Positions 28,635 to 36,721 of a stretch of 64,000 bases of DNA are shown here, in pieces. Under the pieces are notes generated by a model, which saw nothing but the letters and a program-made list of their open reading frames with translations, searched no databases and was not told the origin of the DNA. Position 1 is the first letter of the stretch. Each line of letters begins with the position of its first letter. Made by a program: the position numbers and the translations under genes. Origin of the DNA: Streptomyces drozdowiczii (lineage in GTDB: Bacteria; Actinomycetota; Actinomycetes; Streptomycetales; Streptomycetaceae); assembly GCF_026167665.1 (NCBI RefSeq), contig NZ_CP098740.1, positions 4,402,001-4,466,000 of the forward strand. Reading direction: 5' to 3'.

Positions 28635-28670
28635 ACCGGCCGGCCGGGCCACGAGCCCCGGCCGGCCGGT
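28635..28670. terminator. Bidirectional terminator
   Basis: ACCGGCCGGCCGGG and CCCGGCCGGCCGGT form a 14-bp stem between the convergent DHFR-like and mannanase genes. Confidence 0.75.
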
Positions 28671-28676
28671 CCCGTG

Positions 28677-30326
28677 CTACGCGGCCGTGCAGGCCGCCCC
28701 GCTCAGGGTGAAGGCGGCCGGGGCGGCGTTCGTACCGCTCTGACTGCCCGTGAAGCCCACGGTCACCGAGGAGTTGGGAGCGATCGTGGAGGTGTACGAG
28801 GCCGGCGCGACGGTCACCGAACCGCCGGACTGGGTGGGCGTACCGCCCCACATGTTGGTGATCGTCTGCCCGTCGGCGAAGGCGAATCCGAGCTTCCAGC
28901 CGTCGATGGCGGCGGTGCCCGTGTTGCGGATGGTGATCTCGCCCTGGAAGCCGCCGGGCCACTGGCCGACCACCTTGTAACCGACCGAGCAGCTGCCCGC
29001 CGGTGTGGTCGCGCCCTCGTCCGTGGTCACGCTCACGGCGGCCGACCGCGCCGAACGGTTGCCGGCCGTGTCGCGCGCGTAGACCGCGAAGGAGTACGCG
29101 GTGTCGGCGCTCAGCCCCGTCACGGTCACGCTCGTCGTGGCGGACGAGGCGACCTTGGTCTCCGTACCGCCGCTGACGCGGACCACGTCGTAGCCCGCGA
29201 CGGCAACGTTGTCGGAGGACGCGGCCCAGGTCAGCGTGGCGGAGGTGTCGGACACGGCGGAGGCGGCCGGGGTGCCCGGGGTCGTCGGGGCCTCGGTGTC
29301 CTCCTCGACCGGCCCGCCGTAGACCGTGGCCTCGTGGGAGGTCTCCGCGATCCCGTTCGCGCCGTGGAAGATGCGCTCGCCCCAGGAGCTGAGCCGCGCC
29401 GGGTCGAAGCCGATGGTCAGGTCGAGGATCGGGTCGGTGTTGCCGCTCCACGACCAGGCGATCCAGCCGAGCCCGAGCCGCTGCGCCTCGGACATCATCG
29501 TGTCCTCGTCCGGGTCCCCGTACTGGTCGGCGGGTCCGCCGAACTCACCGATGACCAGGGGCAGTCCGGCGTCCACGAAGGCGTTCAGATAGTCGGTGAC
29601 CTTCTGGGCGGTGTTGTAGACGCTGTACATGTGGATCGAGAAGAGCAGATTGCCGGTCGCGTCCGCGTCGTACACCGCCTGGGCGTTGTCCCGCATGACG
29701 TTCTGCCAGTCCTGCCCCCAGTTGGGCGCGTCAACCATGATCGTGTGCGCGAACCCGGCGGCGCGCAGCTTCTTGATCGCGGCGGTGGTGGGGGCGGTCC
29801 AGCCGGCCGGATCGGTGTTGCCCCAGGGCTCGTTGCCGATGTTGATGACGACGTAGTCCTCCTGGCCCTGGAGGACGCTCTTGAGGGAGATCCAGTAGTC
29901 GGCCGCGTGGTCCAGCGTCCCGGCGGCGGAGTCCTCGCCGTATCCGGTGGTGTCGTGCACCTCCAGGACGCAGATGAGCCGGTTCGCCTTGCAGTCGGCG
30001 ACGACGGCGGCGACGTCGTCGGGCCCGTTCCTGCTCCAGCGGAAGCCGTCGGACAGCACGACGCGGACGGTGTTGGCGCCGGTCGCCTTGATGTCCGCGA
30101 GGGACTGGGTTTCGCCGGGGTACCAGGTGTGCGCGTGGTTGACGCCGCGCATGACGAAGTCGTTGCCGTTGCCCTCGACCAGCCGTCCGTCGCTGATGTG
30201 CAGCCCGGTACCGGCGGCGGCCTGCGCCGGTGCGGCGGCTCCGAGGGCGAGGAGCCCGAGCAGGGTGGCCAGGACGGTGAGGATGACGGCGGCGGGGCGC
30301 TGCGCCGGGTGTCTCGCTGTTCTCAC
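28677..30326 (-). CDS. Secreted beta-mannanase: GH5 + FN3 + CBM2
   Basis: A 549-residue secreted enzyme. A signal peptide ends near AQAAAG (residue 39). The GH5 (subfamily 8-like) catalytic domain carries INIGNEPWGN with acid/base Glu166 and VIGEFGG with nucleophile Glu261. Next come an acidic linker, a fibronectin type III module (about 360-445) and a C-terminal family 2 cellulose-binding module with its two terminal Cys. By close resemblance to Streptomyces mannanases it should cut beta-1,4-mannan. GTG start at 30326 behind TGGAG. A CebR-type palindrome lies upstream. Confidence 0.9.
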   Translation of the reverse strand: MRTARHPAQRPAAVILTVLATLLGLLALGAAAPAQAAAGTGLHISDGRLVEGNGNDFVMRGVNHAHTWYPGETQSLADIKATGANTVRVVLSDGFRWSRNGPDDVAAVVADCKANRLICVLEVHDTTGYGEDSAAGTLDHAADYWISLKSVLQGQEDYVVINIGNEPWGNTDPAGWTAPTTAAIKKLRAAGFAHTIMVDAPNWGQDWQNVMRDNAQAVYDADATGNLLFSIHMYSVYNTAQKVTDYLNAFVDAGLPLVIGEFGGPADQYGDPDEDTMMSEAQRLGLGWIAWSWSGNTDPILDLTIGFDPARLSSWGERIFHGANGIAETSHEATVYGGPVEEDTEAPTTPGTPAASAVSDTSATLTWAASSDNVAVAGYDVVRVSGGTETKVASSATTSVTVTGLSADTAYSFAVYARDTAGNRSARSAAVSVTTDEGATTPAGSCSVGYKVVGQWPGGFQGEITIRNTGTAAIDGWKLGFAFADGQTITNMWGGTPTQSGGSVTVAPASYTSTIAPNSSVTVGFTGSQSGTNAAPAAFTLSGAACTAA

Positions 30327-30376
30327 TGCGGCTCCAGGGGATGGGTGATGCACTGATGTGGGAGATGACGCGGGAG

Positions 30377-30396
30377 GCGTGGGAGCGCTCCCACGC
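30377..30396. promoter_or_regulatory. CebR-type palindromic operator upstream of the mannanase
   Basis: GCGTGGGAGCGCTCCCACGC is a perfect 20-bp palindrome 51 bp upstream of the start. Its core TGGGAGCGCTCCCA is the published CebR box, through which the cellobiose-responsive LacI-family repressor controls cellulolytic genes in Streptomyces. Confidence 0.8.
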
Positions 30397-30531
30397 GGTG
30401 GACCCATGAAGCCATTCGGTCAGGGGCACGTCAAGAGATCGGACGGCCTGAGCCGAGGTTCTATGGTTCGTCGTACCGGTCGCCGCACCCGATGGGCCGA
30501 CCGCCCCGCCCGATGAAGGGAATCCCGCACG

Positions 30532-31125
30532 ATGGCTGAAACCGACCAGAACGAGATACGGGCCCGCATCGCGAAGGGTCTCGTCTACACGGAGACCGAG
30601 GCGGCCTTCCTGGCCCCGGCCCGGCGCGAGGACGAGATCTTCGCGTACAACCACACACCCCCGGGCGACACGGGGAGACGGCGTTCGCTGCTGACCGAGA
30701 TCTTCGCCTCGGTGGGCGAACGCACGGTTCTCCAGGCGCCGTTCCACGCCGCGTTCGGCAGCAACGTGCACATCGGTGACGACTTCTTCGGCAACGTGAA
30801 CCTGACGTTCGTGGACGACGTGGAGATCCGCATCGGCAACGACGTCATGATCGCCCCGAGCGTGACCCTGACGACGACGGGCCACCCCGTGCACCCCGCG
30901 CGCCGGGCGGATTTCGGCCGCTTCTCGGAGCCGATCGTCATCGAGGACAAGGTGTGGATCGGCAGCAATGTGGTGGTCCTGCCGGGTGTCCGTATCGGCT
31001 ACGGCTCGGTGATCGGCGCGGGCAGCGTCGTGAGCCGCGACATTCCTCCGATGAGCGTCGCGGTCGGTACGCCGTGCCGGGTGGTCCGGCCGATCACGGA
31101 CGCGGACCTCGCGAGCCGCGCCTAG
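30532..31125 (+). CDS. Sugar O-acetyltransferase (maltose/galactoside type)
   Basis: A 197-residue left-handed beta-helix acetyltransferase. The N-terminal Mac domain is followed by hexapeptide repeats (GDDFFGNVNLTFVDD, IGNDVMIAPSVTL, the catalytic His in TTTGHPVHP, VWIGSNVVVLPGVRIGYGSV in parts). It would move acetyl from acetyl-CoA to a sugar. Physiological substrate unknown. Confidence 0.9.
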   Translation: MAETDQNEIRARIAKGLVYTETEAAFLAPARREDEIFAYNHTPPGDTGRRRSLLTEIFASVGERTVLQAPFHAAFGSNVHIGDDFFGNVNLTFVDDVEIRIGNDVMIAPSVTLTTTGHPVHPARRADFGRFSEPIVIEDKVWIGSNVVVLPGVRIGYGSVIGAGSVVSRDIPPMSVAVGTPCRVVRPITDADLASRA

Positions 31126-31143
31126 GGCCTGTCCGGCCCCGGC

Positions 31144-31500
31144 TCACCAGGCCCCGTGGTACTGGACGCCCAGGATCAGCGCGGCGATGGCCGTCGCCAG
31201 GAACACGATCCCGCCGACGATATTTCTTGATCCGACCCGCACATGGGCGATGATCGCGCCGATGAAGTAGAGGATGAGCCCGCACGCGGCGAGCGTGCCG
31301 AGCGCGGGCACGGCGAACCCGGCGAGCAGCCCGAGGGTGCCTGCGGCCAGGCACATGCCGAGCCAGGGGACGTACTTGCGGGGTATGCCCTTCATGTCGG
31401 CCTGGGACTTGGGGTACTCGTGGCCGATGAGGTAGGTCACGGCGGCGGCACCGTTGAAGAAGATGCCGAGGATGGTGACCGTGAGGTACGCGGTGCGCAT
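31144..31500 (-). CDS. Small four-TM membrane protein, DoxX-like size
   Basis: A 118-residue protein with about four TM helices and the loop HEYPKSQADMKGIPRKYVPW. GGAGAAC before ATG 31500 decides the start. The function is unknown. Confidence 0.7.
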   Translation of the reverse strand: MRTAYLTVTILGIFFNGAAAVTYLIGHEYPKSQADMKGIPRKYVPWLGMCLAAGTLGLLAGFAVPALGTLAACGLILYFIGAIIAHVRVGSRNIVGGIVFLATAIAALILGVQYHGAW

Positions 31501-31576
31501 GCGTTGTTCTCCGCTTCTGAGGGGGCTGCTCTCCAAGGCCGACGATTCGGGGCCCTGTTACGTGAGGTGGTGGGGG

Positions 31577-32557
31577 TCAACGCGCCGAAGGCCCTCCGGA
31601 GGGCTCGGTCAGCAACTCCGCCAGCCGGTCCGCGAAGGCGGTGACCCACTCCAGCTCGGGCCCGCCGCGAGCGACCCGGAACCCGTGCCGCCGGGCCCAG
31701 AAGGCGGCTTGTACGGCGTGCAACTGGGCCCAGCGGCGGACGCGTTCGCGCTCCAGCTCGGCGGCGTCGGCGAAGACGTCGATGATGCGGTGGGCGGCGC
31801 TGCGGAGGTCGTGGGCGCCCGGTCCCGGTCCCGCTCCCGCTCCCGGTCCCGCGAGGGCGTACGCGCGGGACTTCATCAGCGCTCCCGCGTCGTAGGCCGG
31901 GTCGCCCACGTACCCCTTGGGATCGACGGCCAGCCAGGGCTCGCGCTCGGCCCGCAGGATGTTGCGCCCGTGCAGATCCCCGTGGACGAGCGTGTCGGGC
32001 TGCGTTCGCCCCAACTCCCTTACGGTGGCGAGGGCGGCGCCGATGACGGGCCGCGGCAGGGGGTGCGCGAACTCGACGTCGTCGGTGCGCAGCGCGTCCT
32101 CCCATTCCCCGGCGCGGTCACTGAGCCGGGGCAGCCCGGCCGGCGCGGGCACGGCGAGCCGCCGCGCGAGCCGCGCGGCGACGACGACCACGTCGTCCCC
32201 GCCGACGGCCTCGGCGAGGGTCACCGCCGAGGCCCGCTCCAGCAGCATCGCGTACCGGCGGTCGTCCCGTTCGTAGAGGCTTACGGCCCCACGCCCACCC
32301 CAGGCGGTGAAGGCGTCGGGCTCGTGGTCGTTACCGGGGTGCGGGAAGGAGACCTTGAGCACGGCGGGGGGCGTGTGGTCGCGGCGTACGGGGACGATGA
32401 CGCCGACGCCGCCGTGGGTGAGGGGGCCGTCGGAGGTGCAGCCCCAGGCGTCGACCAAGTCGCGTACGAGACCCGGCAGTTCCGCGATCCACCGCGCCCC
32501 GGCTTCGCCTTCGCGCTCGACGGTGGTCCGCGCGAACTCCTCGGGAATGACGATCAT
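31577..32557 (-). CDS. APH(6)/hydroxyurea-type aminoglycoside phosphotransferase family protein
   Basis: A 326-residue kinase of the APH_6_hur family. It shows LKVSFPHPG in the nucleotide-binding lobe, LVHGDLHGRNIL (catalytic Asp) and LAVDPKGYVGDPAYD (metal ligand). Members phosphorylate streptomycin or hydroxyurea; many chromosomal ones have unknown targets. No antibiotic cluster for such a compound is adjacent. Confidence 0.86.
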   Translation of the reverse strand: MIVIPEEFARTTVEREGEAGARWIAELPGLVRDLVDAWGCTSDGPLTHGGVGVIVPVRRDHTPPAVLKVSFPHPGNDHEPDAFTAWGGRGAVSLYERDDRRYAMLLERASAVTLAEAVGGDDVVVVAARLARRLAVPAPAGLPRLSDRAGEWEDALRTDDVEFAHPLPRPVIGAALATVRELGRTQPDTLVHGDLHGRNILRAEREPWLAVDPKGYVGDPAYDAGALMKSRAYALAGPGAGAGPGPGAHDLRSAAHRIIDVFADAAELERERVRRWAQLHAVQAAFWARRHGFRVARGGPELEWVTAFADRLAELLTEPSGGPSAR

Positions 32558-32730
32558 CCGGGCACCTTACGTGGGCGGGGCGGGACGGGGCTCGGGAAAG
32601 GGTGAACAGGGGTCGTGGCTGGGGGTTGTTGGCCTAGGGTGGCGATGCATGCGTTGGGGTGGTTATGCCGGAGTGCGTGAAGGTGGTCAGAAGCGGCCCT
32701 GCCGCGAGACAAAGCCGCAGGTCAGGAAGA

Positions 32731-32994
32731 GTGCTCCCCGCACGCGCGGGGGTGGTCCCTCGCCGGAGGCTTCGCCATCGTGCTCCTGCTGGTGCTCCCC
32801 GCACGCGCGGGGTTGGTCCCGGAGTCGTGGCCTTCTCCTCGACCCTGGGGTCGTGCTCCCCGCACACACTGGGACGGTCCCAGGAACGGCGGAAGGCGGC
32901 GCGGGCGCGGGAGGTGCTCCCCGCACGCGGGGCCCCGCCACCAGACCAGCGCGTCGAACTCGTCCGCTTTCCCCGCACCTCGCGGGGACGGCAG
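32731..32994 (+). CRISPR. CRISPR mini-array A (type I-E repeats), 4-5 repeats
   Basis: 29-nt repeats begin GTGCTCCCCGCACGCGCGGG and end TGGTCCC. They lie at 32731-32759, 32792-32820, 32853-32881 (arm changed to CACACACTGGG) and 32914-32942 (decayed), plus a remnant at about 32966-32994. The first three spacers are exactly 32 nt, as in type I-E systems. The leader (about 32664-32730) is one of five similar copies in this window; it starts TATGCCGGAGTGCGTGAA and holds GTGGTCAGAA and GACAAAGCCGCAGGTCA. The repeats decay away from the leader, as expected for old ends of arrays. There is no cas gene nearby. Confidence 0.85.
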
Positions 32995-33018
32995 GCAGCG
33001 CCCCGTACCCTGGCCGAC

Positions 33019-33525
33019 ATGTCGCCCCACCCCCTCGCCCTCCACCCCCTGCGCTTCACCCCCGAGGAGATCCGTGAAGTCGTCGCCCTCTACGCCAGCA
33101 ACCCGGACTACTGGCGCGCGGCAGGTGAGTACGACCGCGACGACATCCAGGCGGCGCAGGTCGAGGCCGATCTGCGCCGCGAGGTCGCCGTGGAGGGCGG
33201 CGAGGTGTTTCTCGCGCGCAGTGGGGAAGGGCGGCTCGTCGGGGTCGTCTGTCTGCTGCGTCGGCATCCGAAGGACGGTCTGCCCTGGATCGGGCTGCTC
33301 ATGGTGGACGGCCGTGCCCGCCGTACGGGGATCGGGCGCCGGCTCGTCGGGCTGGTCGAGGACCGGTTTCGCGCCGAAGGGCGGAGTGGTCTCCGGCTCG
33401 CCGTACTTGAGAACAACCCGGACGCGTTGGCCTTCTGGAAGTCCCTCGGGTGGCATGAGATCGACCGGCGTCAGGACCTGGCCCACGACCGCCCGTGCAT
33501 CGTCATGCACAAGCACCTGGCCTGA
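33019..33525 (+). CDS. GNAT N-acetyltransferase
   Basis: A 168-residue acetyltransferase with the GNAT core: LVGVVCLLRRHP, GLLMVDGRARRTGIGRRLVG (acetyl-CoA loop RRTGIG), LAVLENNPDALAFWKSLGW. Substrate unknown. It begins only 25 bp after CRISPR array A. A shortened, broken copy of its C-terminal half follows array B. Confidence 0.86.
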   Translation: MSPHPLALHPLRFTPEEIREVVALYASNPDYWRAAGEYDRDDIQAAQVEADLRREVAVEGGEVFLARSGEGRLVGVVCLLRRHPKDGLPWIGLLMVDGRARRTGIGRRLVGLVEDRFRAEGRSGLRLAVLENNPDALAFWKSLGWHEIDRRQDLAHDRPCIVMHKHLA

Positions 33526-33880
33526 ACGGGACGCGCCCGCCGCCGCGCGGCAGTGGGCGGCCCGGCGCCCGTAACAGCGGCCGGTACGACGGGGACCGAG
33601 AGTCCCGGAGCGACCCGAGCGCGAGGTCGGGTCGTCGAAGGCGCCCAGCGCGGGTGGCGTGAGCCGCTGCCCCTCTCGTAGCCGAGGCCGCTTACGGCGT
33701 GCACCAGCTCCCATCGGGCAGGGCGGGATCGCCGGTGCGCGGGGCGTAGGCGGAACCTTCAGGGGCGACGAGGCTGTCGAGCGCCCGGCCGCAGTTGAGG
33801 CGGGCACCTATGGGGGCATGGTCACATGCGGTGCGCGCCCGAGGCGCACGTACGAGATCCACCGCCGAGGGAGACACCCG
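33526..33880. other. Gene-free 355-bp stretch
   Basis: No ORF with convincing start and codon bias. Its first 60 bases (to about 33583, ending near GTAACAGCGGCCGGT) are clearly related to the stretch 34735-34797 after the GNAT remnant, so they belong to a duplicated segment. The rest shows nothing I can name. Confidence 0.5.
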
Positions 33881-34351
33881 ATGCCGATGACAATCCGCCC
33901 CGCCCGACGCGACGACATCCCGTCCCTCGCAGCCCTGATCGAGGAGATCGAACGCTTCTACGGAGCCACGGAGATCCAGCCGCTCACGGAACGCCACACC
34001 CAGATTGAGGATTCGTTGTTCGCCCCGATCCCGCTCGCTCAGGCACTGGTCGCGGACCCGGGCGACGGGACCCTGGCCGGGATGGCCGCGTACTCGTTCC
34101 TTTGGCCGGCGACGGGGACGACGCATGCGCTGTTCCTGAAGGAGCTGTACGTGAGGGAACCGTGGCGGGGAGGTGGCGTGGGCGCCCACCTGATGGCGGA
34201 ACTCCGAGTGGTGGCGTCTGCCCGCCCTGGGTGCAGTCGGATGGAGTGGATGGGGGACACGGACAACGCGCAGGCTTTGGCGTTCTACGGGGCGCTGGGC
34301 TTTGAGGTGGTGGAGGGGAAGGTGGTGCACCGGGTGGGGGTGGAGGGGTGA
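33881..34351 (+). CDS. GNAT N-acetyltransferase
   Basis: A 156-residue protein starting MTIRPARRDDIPSLAALIEE after the initiating MP. It has LKELYVREPWRGGGVGAHLM (acetyl-CoA loop RGGGVG) and GDTDNAQALAFYGALGFE. GAGGGAGA lies before ATG 33881. The substrate is unknown. Not closely similar to the previous GNAT. Confidence 0.87.
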   Translation: MPMTIRPARRDDIPSLAALIEEIERFYGATEIQPLTERHTQIEDSLFAPIPLAQALVADPGDGTLAGMAAYSFLWPATGTTHALFLKELYVREPWRGGGVGAHLMAELRVVASARPGCSRMEWMGDTDNAQALAFYGALGFEVVEGKVVHRVGVEG

Positions 34352-34506
34352 GGTGGGTGGTTGCGGTGAACGGGGCCTGGAGGCGCGGGTGTTGTTCTAC
34401 GCTTGCGGCGTGTGCCTGCTTTGTTGAACTTGAGGCGGTTATGCCGGAATGAGTGAAAGTGGTCAGAAACCACGCCCACGCGAGACAAAGCCGCAGGTCA
34501 CGGAGA

Positions 34507-34596
34507 GTGCTCCCCGCGCGCGCGGGGATGGTCCCACGGCCACAGAGACGGTGCGCGCCTCCTGGTCCTGTGCGGGGAGGGTGCCTCGCGGGGATC
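34507..34596 (+). CRISPR. CRISPR mini-array B: one intact repeat and a decayed one
   Basis: One intact 29-nt repeat at 34507-34535 (GTGCTCCCCGCGCGCGCGGG followed by GATGGTCCC), a probable 32-nt spacer 34536-34567, and a decayed repeat around 34582-34596 (CTCGCGGGGATCG). The leader copy is at about 34440-34506 and keeps ATGCCGGAAT, GTGGTCAGAAAC, GACAAAGCCGCAGGTCA. Confidence 0.7.
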
Positions 34597-34734
34597 GTTT
34601 GTCTGATCGGCCGGCGTTCTAAGAGCGGTCTGTCAGCGGGGAGCCGTACGGGGGGCGGCTGGTGGGAGGTCGCCCGGCCGCAGGACCCGGCCCGCGGCCG
34701 GGCGTGCGTCGTCATGCTCAAGCGCCGGGCCTGA
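34582..34734 (+). pseudogene. Remnant of a GNAT gene, duplicate of 33019-33525
   Basis: The frame reads LAGIVCLIGRRSKSGL and then PQDPARGRACVVMLKRRA, matching LVGVVCLLRRHPKDGL and RQDLAHDRPCIVMHKHLA of the intact GNAT. The middle, including the acetyl-CoA loop, is deleted, and there is no start; the upstream frame runs through the CRISPR repeat. Similarity continues past the stop codons of both copies. Confidence 0.75.
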
Positions 34735-34803
34735 ACGGCGGTGCGCCCGTCGCTGAGCGCGGCAGTGGGTGGCGCGGCCCCGTAACAGCGGCTGGTCGGG
34801 TGC

Positions 34804-35007
34804 TCAGGCCGTGGCGAACTCTCCCGTTCCGGCACCTTCCACGAACGACGAGAACGCCTCCGTGGAGACCGTCAGCCCCGGGCCGCCGGGCCGCTTGGAG
34901 TCGCGGACGGGAACGGCCCCCGTCGTCGCCAGGTTCGTGGCCACCTCGACGCAGGCACCGCCGTTCGAGCTGTACGAGGACTTGTACCAACGGAGGGATT
35001 CGGTCAT
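34804..35007 (-). CDS. DUF397 protein, copy 1
   Basis: A 67-residue DUF397 protein: LRWYKSSYSSNGGACVEVA at the start, VPVRDSK, FVEGAGTGEF at the end. DUF397 proteins pair with XRE regulators (WhiJ/Abb families) and are thought to antagonise them. It is about 70 percent identical to the copy at 35175-35381 and forms a tandem duplication. Confidence 0.85.
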   Translation of the reverse strand: MTESLRWYKSSYSSNGGACVEVATNLATTGAVPVRDSKRPGGPGLTVSTEAFSSFVEGAGTGEFATA

Positions 35008-35174
35008 CGCGGGAGTCCCATCGCATCCGGATGCTGTCGGTCTTCGTGCTGAAGAGTAGGGCGTAGGTGTCTGCGTGAAGAGGCCCGTTTCGGCCCGATT
35101 CCGGATGCGCGCGGGCAGCGAAAGCCCCACCGCGCCGGACGCGGTGGGGCTGCGTAACAGCGACTCGTCGTTAC

Positions 35175-35381
35175 TCAGACGGTGCCGAACCTGCCGGCAT
35201 TGACGCCGTCGACGAAGGACGAGAACGCGTCGGTGGAGACGGTCAGGGTCGGGCCGCCGACCTGCTTGGAGTCACGGATGGGAACGGCCCCCGTCGTGGC
35301 GACGTTCGCGGCCACCTCGACGCAGTCGCCGCCGTTCGAGCTGTACGAGGACTTGTACCAACGGGGGGATTCGTTCGTCAC
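35175..35381 (-). CDS. DUF397 protein, copy 2, coupled to the XRE regulator
   Basis: A 68-residue DUF397 protein (RWYKSSYSSNGGDCVEVAAN, VPIRDSKQVGG). Its GTG start overlaps the stop of the XRE gene (GTGA), the usual XRE-DUF397 arrangement. The two probably work as a regulator/antagonist pair. Confidence 0.88.
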   Translation of the reverse strand: MTNESPRWYKSSYSSNGGDCVEVAANVATTGAVPIRDSKQVGGPTLTVSTDAFSSFVDGVNAGRFGTV

Positions 35382-36217
35382 GGGGTGCCCTTTCGCAACT
35401 GACTGATCATGGCCAACGACGCTGCTGTGGACAGCGTTTCGCCCTGAAGCTGATGGTAGGCCGTGAGCATGGGCACCACGGACGACGGCTCTCGGTCGAC
35501 GTATCCCTGCACCTGGGACTCGGCGTACGCGACGACGGACCGGTCGGCGAGCGTGAGCAAGTTGACCGGCATGTCGAACGACCGTCGCGCGCCTATGGCG
35601 AATGGCGATACATGAATGATCCAGTTGGGGCGCGCGGCCAACTCTTCCAATCGTTCCAGTTGTGCGTTCATGACCTTCGGACCGCCGACCGCTTGGAGGA
35701 GACAGCTCTCGTCCATGACGACGAACATCATCGGTGGCCGGGGCCTGTCGAGCGCGGCCTGCCGCTCCATCATGAACGAGACCCGCTCATCGGCCTGTTC
35801 GGGGGTGATGGAGCCACGTCGCAAGTCCCCCTCGGCCACCGCTCGCGCGTACTCCTGGGTCTGCATCAGTCCAGGGATGAGGCCGATGCGAAACAGTCGG
35901 ATCTCCACAGCCCGGCCCTCGTAGCCCACGTACTCGGGGAAACCCTCCAGAAGGCTGCCGTGCCGCATCTCGCGCCACTCGCGTTCGAACGAGTCCGGCG
36001 TGCCGACGAGTTCGAGCGCGACGTCCAATCTCCGCGAGAACGGCAGGGTTGCGGATTTACGACCAGTTTCGATCGCGGATACGTGCCGCCCGGTGCAGCC
36101 GACCATTGTGGCGATGTGGTCCTGAATCCAGCCGCGAGCCTCACGCATCCTGCGTAAACGCGCTCCGTACGCCGCCTGCGGTGACGCGTCCGGATTCAGC
36201 TCCTTGATGTTGACCAA
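35378..36217 (-). CDS. XRE-family regulator with DUF5753
   Basis: An approximately 279-residue protein. The N-terminal helix-turn-helix is YGARLRRMREARGWIQDHIA, then CTGRHVSAIETGRK. The C-terminal DUF5753 begins at FPEYVGYEGRA and includes GLMQTQEYARAV and the HVSPFAIG segment. TTG 36217 is preferred since AGGGAGGG lies directly before it; GTG at 36238 is the alternative. It is the partner of the DUF397 genes and similar to WhiJ-type developmental regulators. Confidence 0.85.
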   Translation of the reverse strand: MVNIKELNPDASPQAAYGARLRRMREARGWIQDHIATMVGCTGRHVSAIETGRKSATLPFSRRLDVALELVGTPDSFEREWREMRHGSLLEGFPEYVGYEGRAVEIRLFRIGLIPGLMQTQEYARAVAEGDLRRGSITPEQADERVSFMMERQAALDRPRPPMMFVVMDESCLLQAVGGPKVMNAQLERLEELAARPNWIIHVSPFAIGARRSFDMPVNLLTLADRSVVAYAESQVQGYVDREPSSVVPMLTAYHQLQGETLSTAASLAMISQLRKGTP

Positions 36218-36311
36218 TATGCCCTCCCTGGCTGCCACGTTGATGACTTTGCGAGGCTAGGTCACGCTGAGCGCGTCTGGTAGTGAAACCGCTACGGAGG
36301 GACACGAAAGC

Positions 36312-36563
36312 GTGCCTGTCGAAGAGCATGGAACCGCGCCGGCCCCCGGCCCACTCCCCACCCGAACCGACGAAGAACCCCTGAGCAGCGAGTTGCGGAG
36401 GGACCCGGACATCTCTCGTTACGCGTCGCTCGCGGCGTTCCCGCCGTGCCGGTGCGGGGCTCCCATCTGCCCGGATGGGCCTGCGAAGGCCGGGGCGTCG
36501 TCGGAGGACCTTCTCGTACGCGTACGGGAGACGAACGCGATGCACGCGAAGTACCGGCTGTGA
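36312..36563 (+). CDS. Small protein with CxC/Cys motif upstream of a PIMT-like gene
   Basis: An 83-residue protein, GTG start with GGAGGGA upstream. It carries FPPCRCGAPICPDG in the middle and an amphipathic end DLLVRVRETNAMHAKYRL. I know no function. Its stop overlaps the GTG of the next small frame, and that stop overlaps the ATG of the methyltransferase, so the three may be translationally coupled. Confidence 0.6.
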   Translation: MPVEEHGTAPAPGPLPTRTDEEPLSSELRRDPDISRYASLAAFPPCRCGAPICPDGPAKAGASSEDLLVRVRETNAMHAKYRL

Positions 36564-36721
36564 CGGCGCGGGCGCCTGGGGAGCCGGGTCGTCAACACGC
36601 CGCCCGTGAGCGGCTGAACGGAGTGGACGAGGTCATGAGCGGAACGACGAACGGCGTCGTGGTACGGGCGGCGGGTGGGCCGGGCCGTACCGATCCCCCG
36701 AGGGGCGGGGCGGCGGCATGA
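36560..36721 (+). CDS. Possible 53-residue bridging ORF
   Basis: Starts at a GTG overlapping the upstream stop and ends in a TGA overlapping the methyltransferase ATG (ATGA). The middle reads NGVDEVMSGTTNGVVVRAAG. No family known. The exact double overlap is its main support; it could be only a translational bridge or a RiPP-like substrate. Confidence 0.35.
   Translation: MTARAPGEPGRQHAARERLNGVDEVMSGTTNGVVVRAAGGPGRTDPPRGGAAA

Noticed and set aside
32659..33018. Translation of leaders and CRISPR repeats as proteins (for example MPECVKVVRSG...LPARAG)
   Set aside because: The same string appears at all five leaders because the leader and repeat DNA is conserved; the LPARAG motif is simply the repeat read in frame.
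33526..33880. A minus-strand frame ending in GDPALPDGSWCTP as a gene
   Set aside because: No start with a ribosome-binding site, it runs antisense through the GNAT gene, and no family is recognisable.
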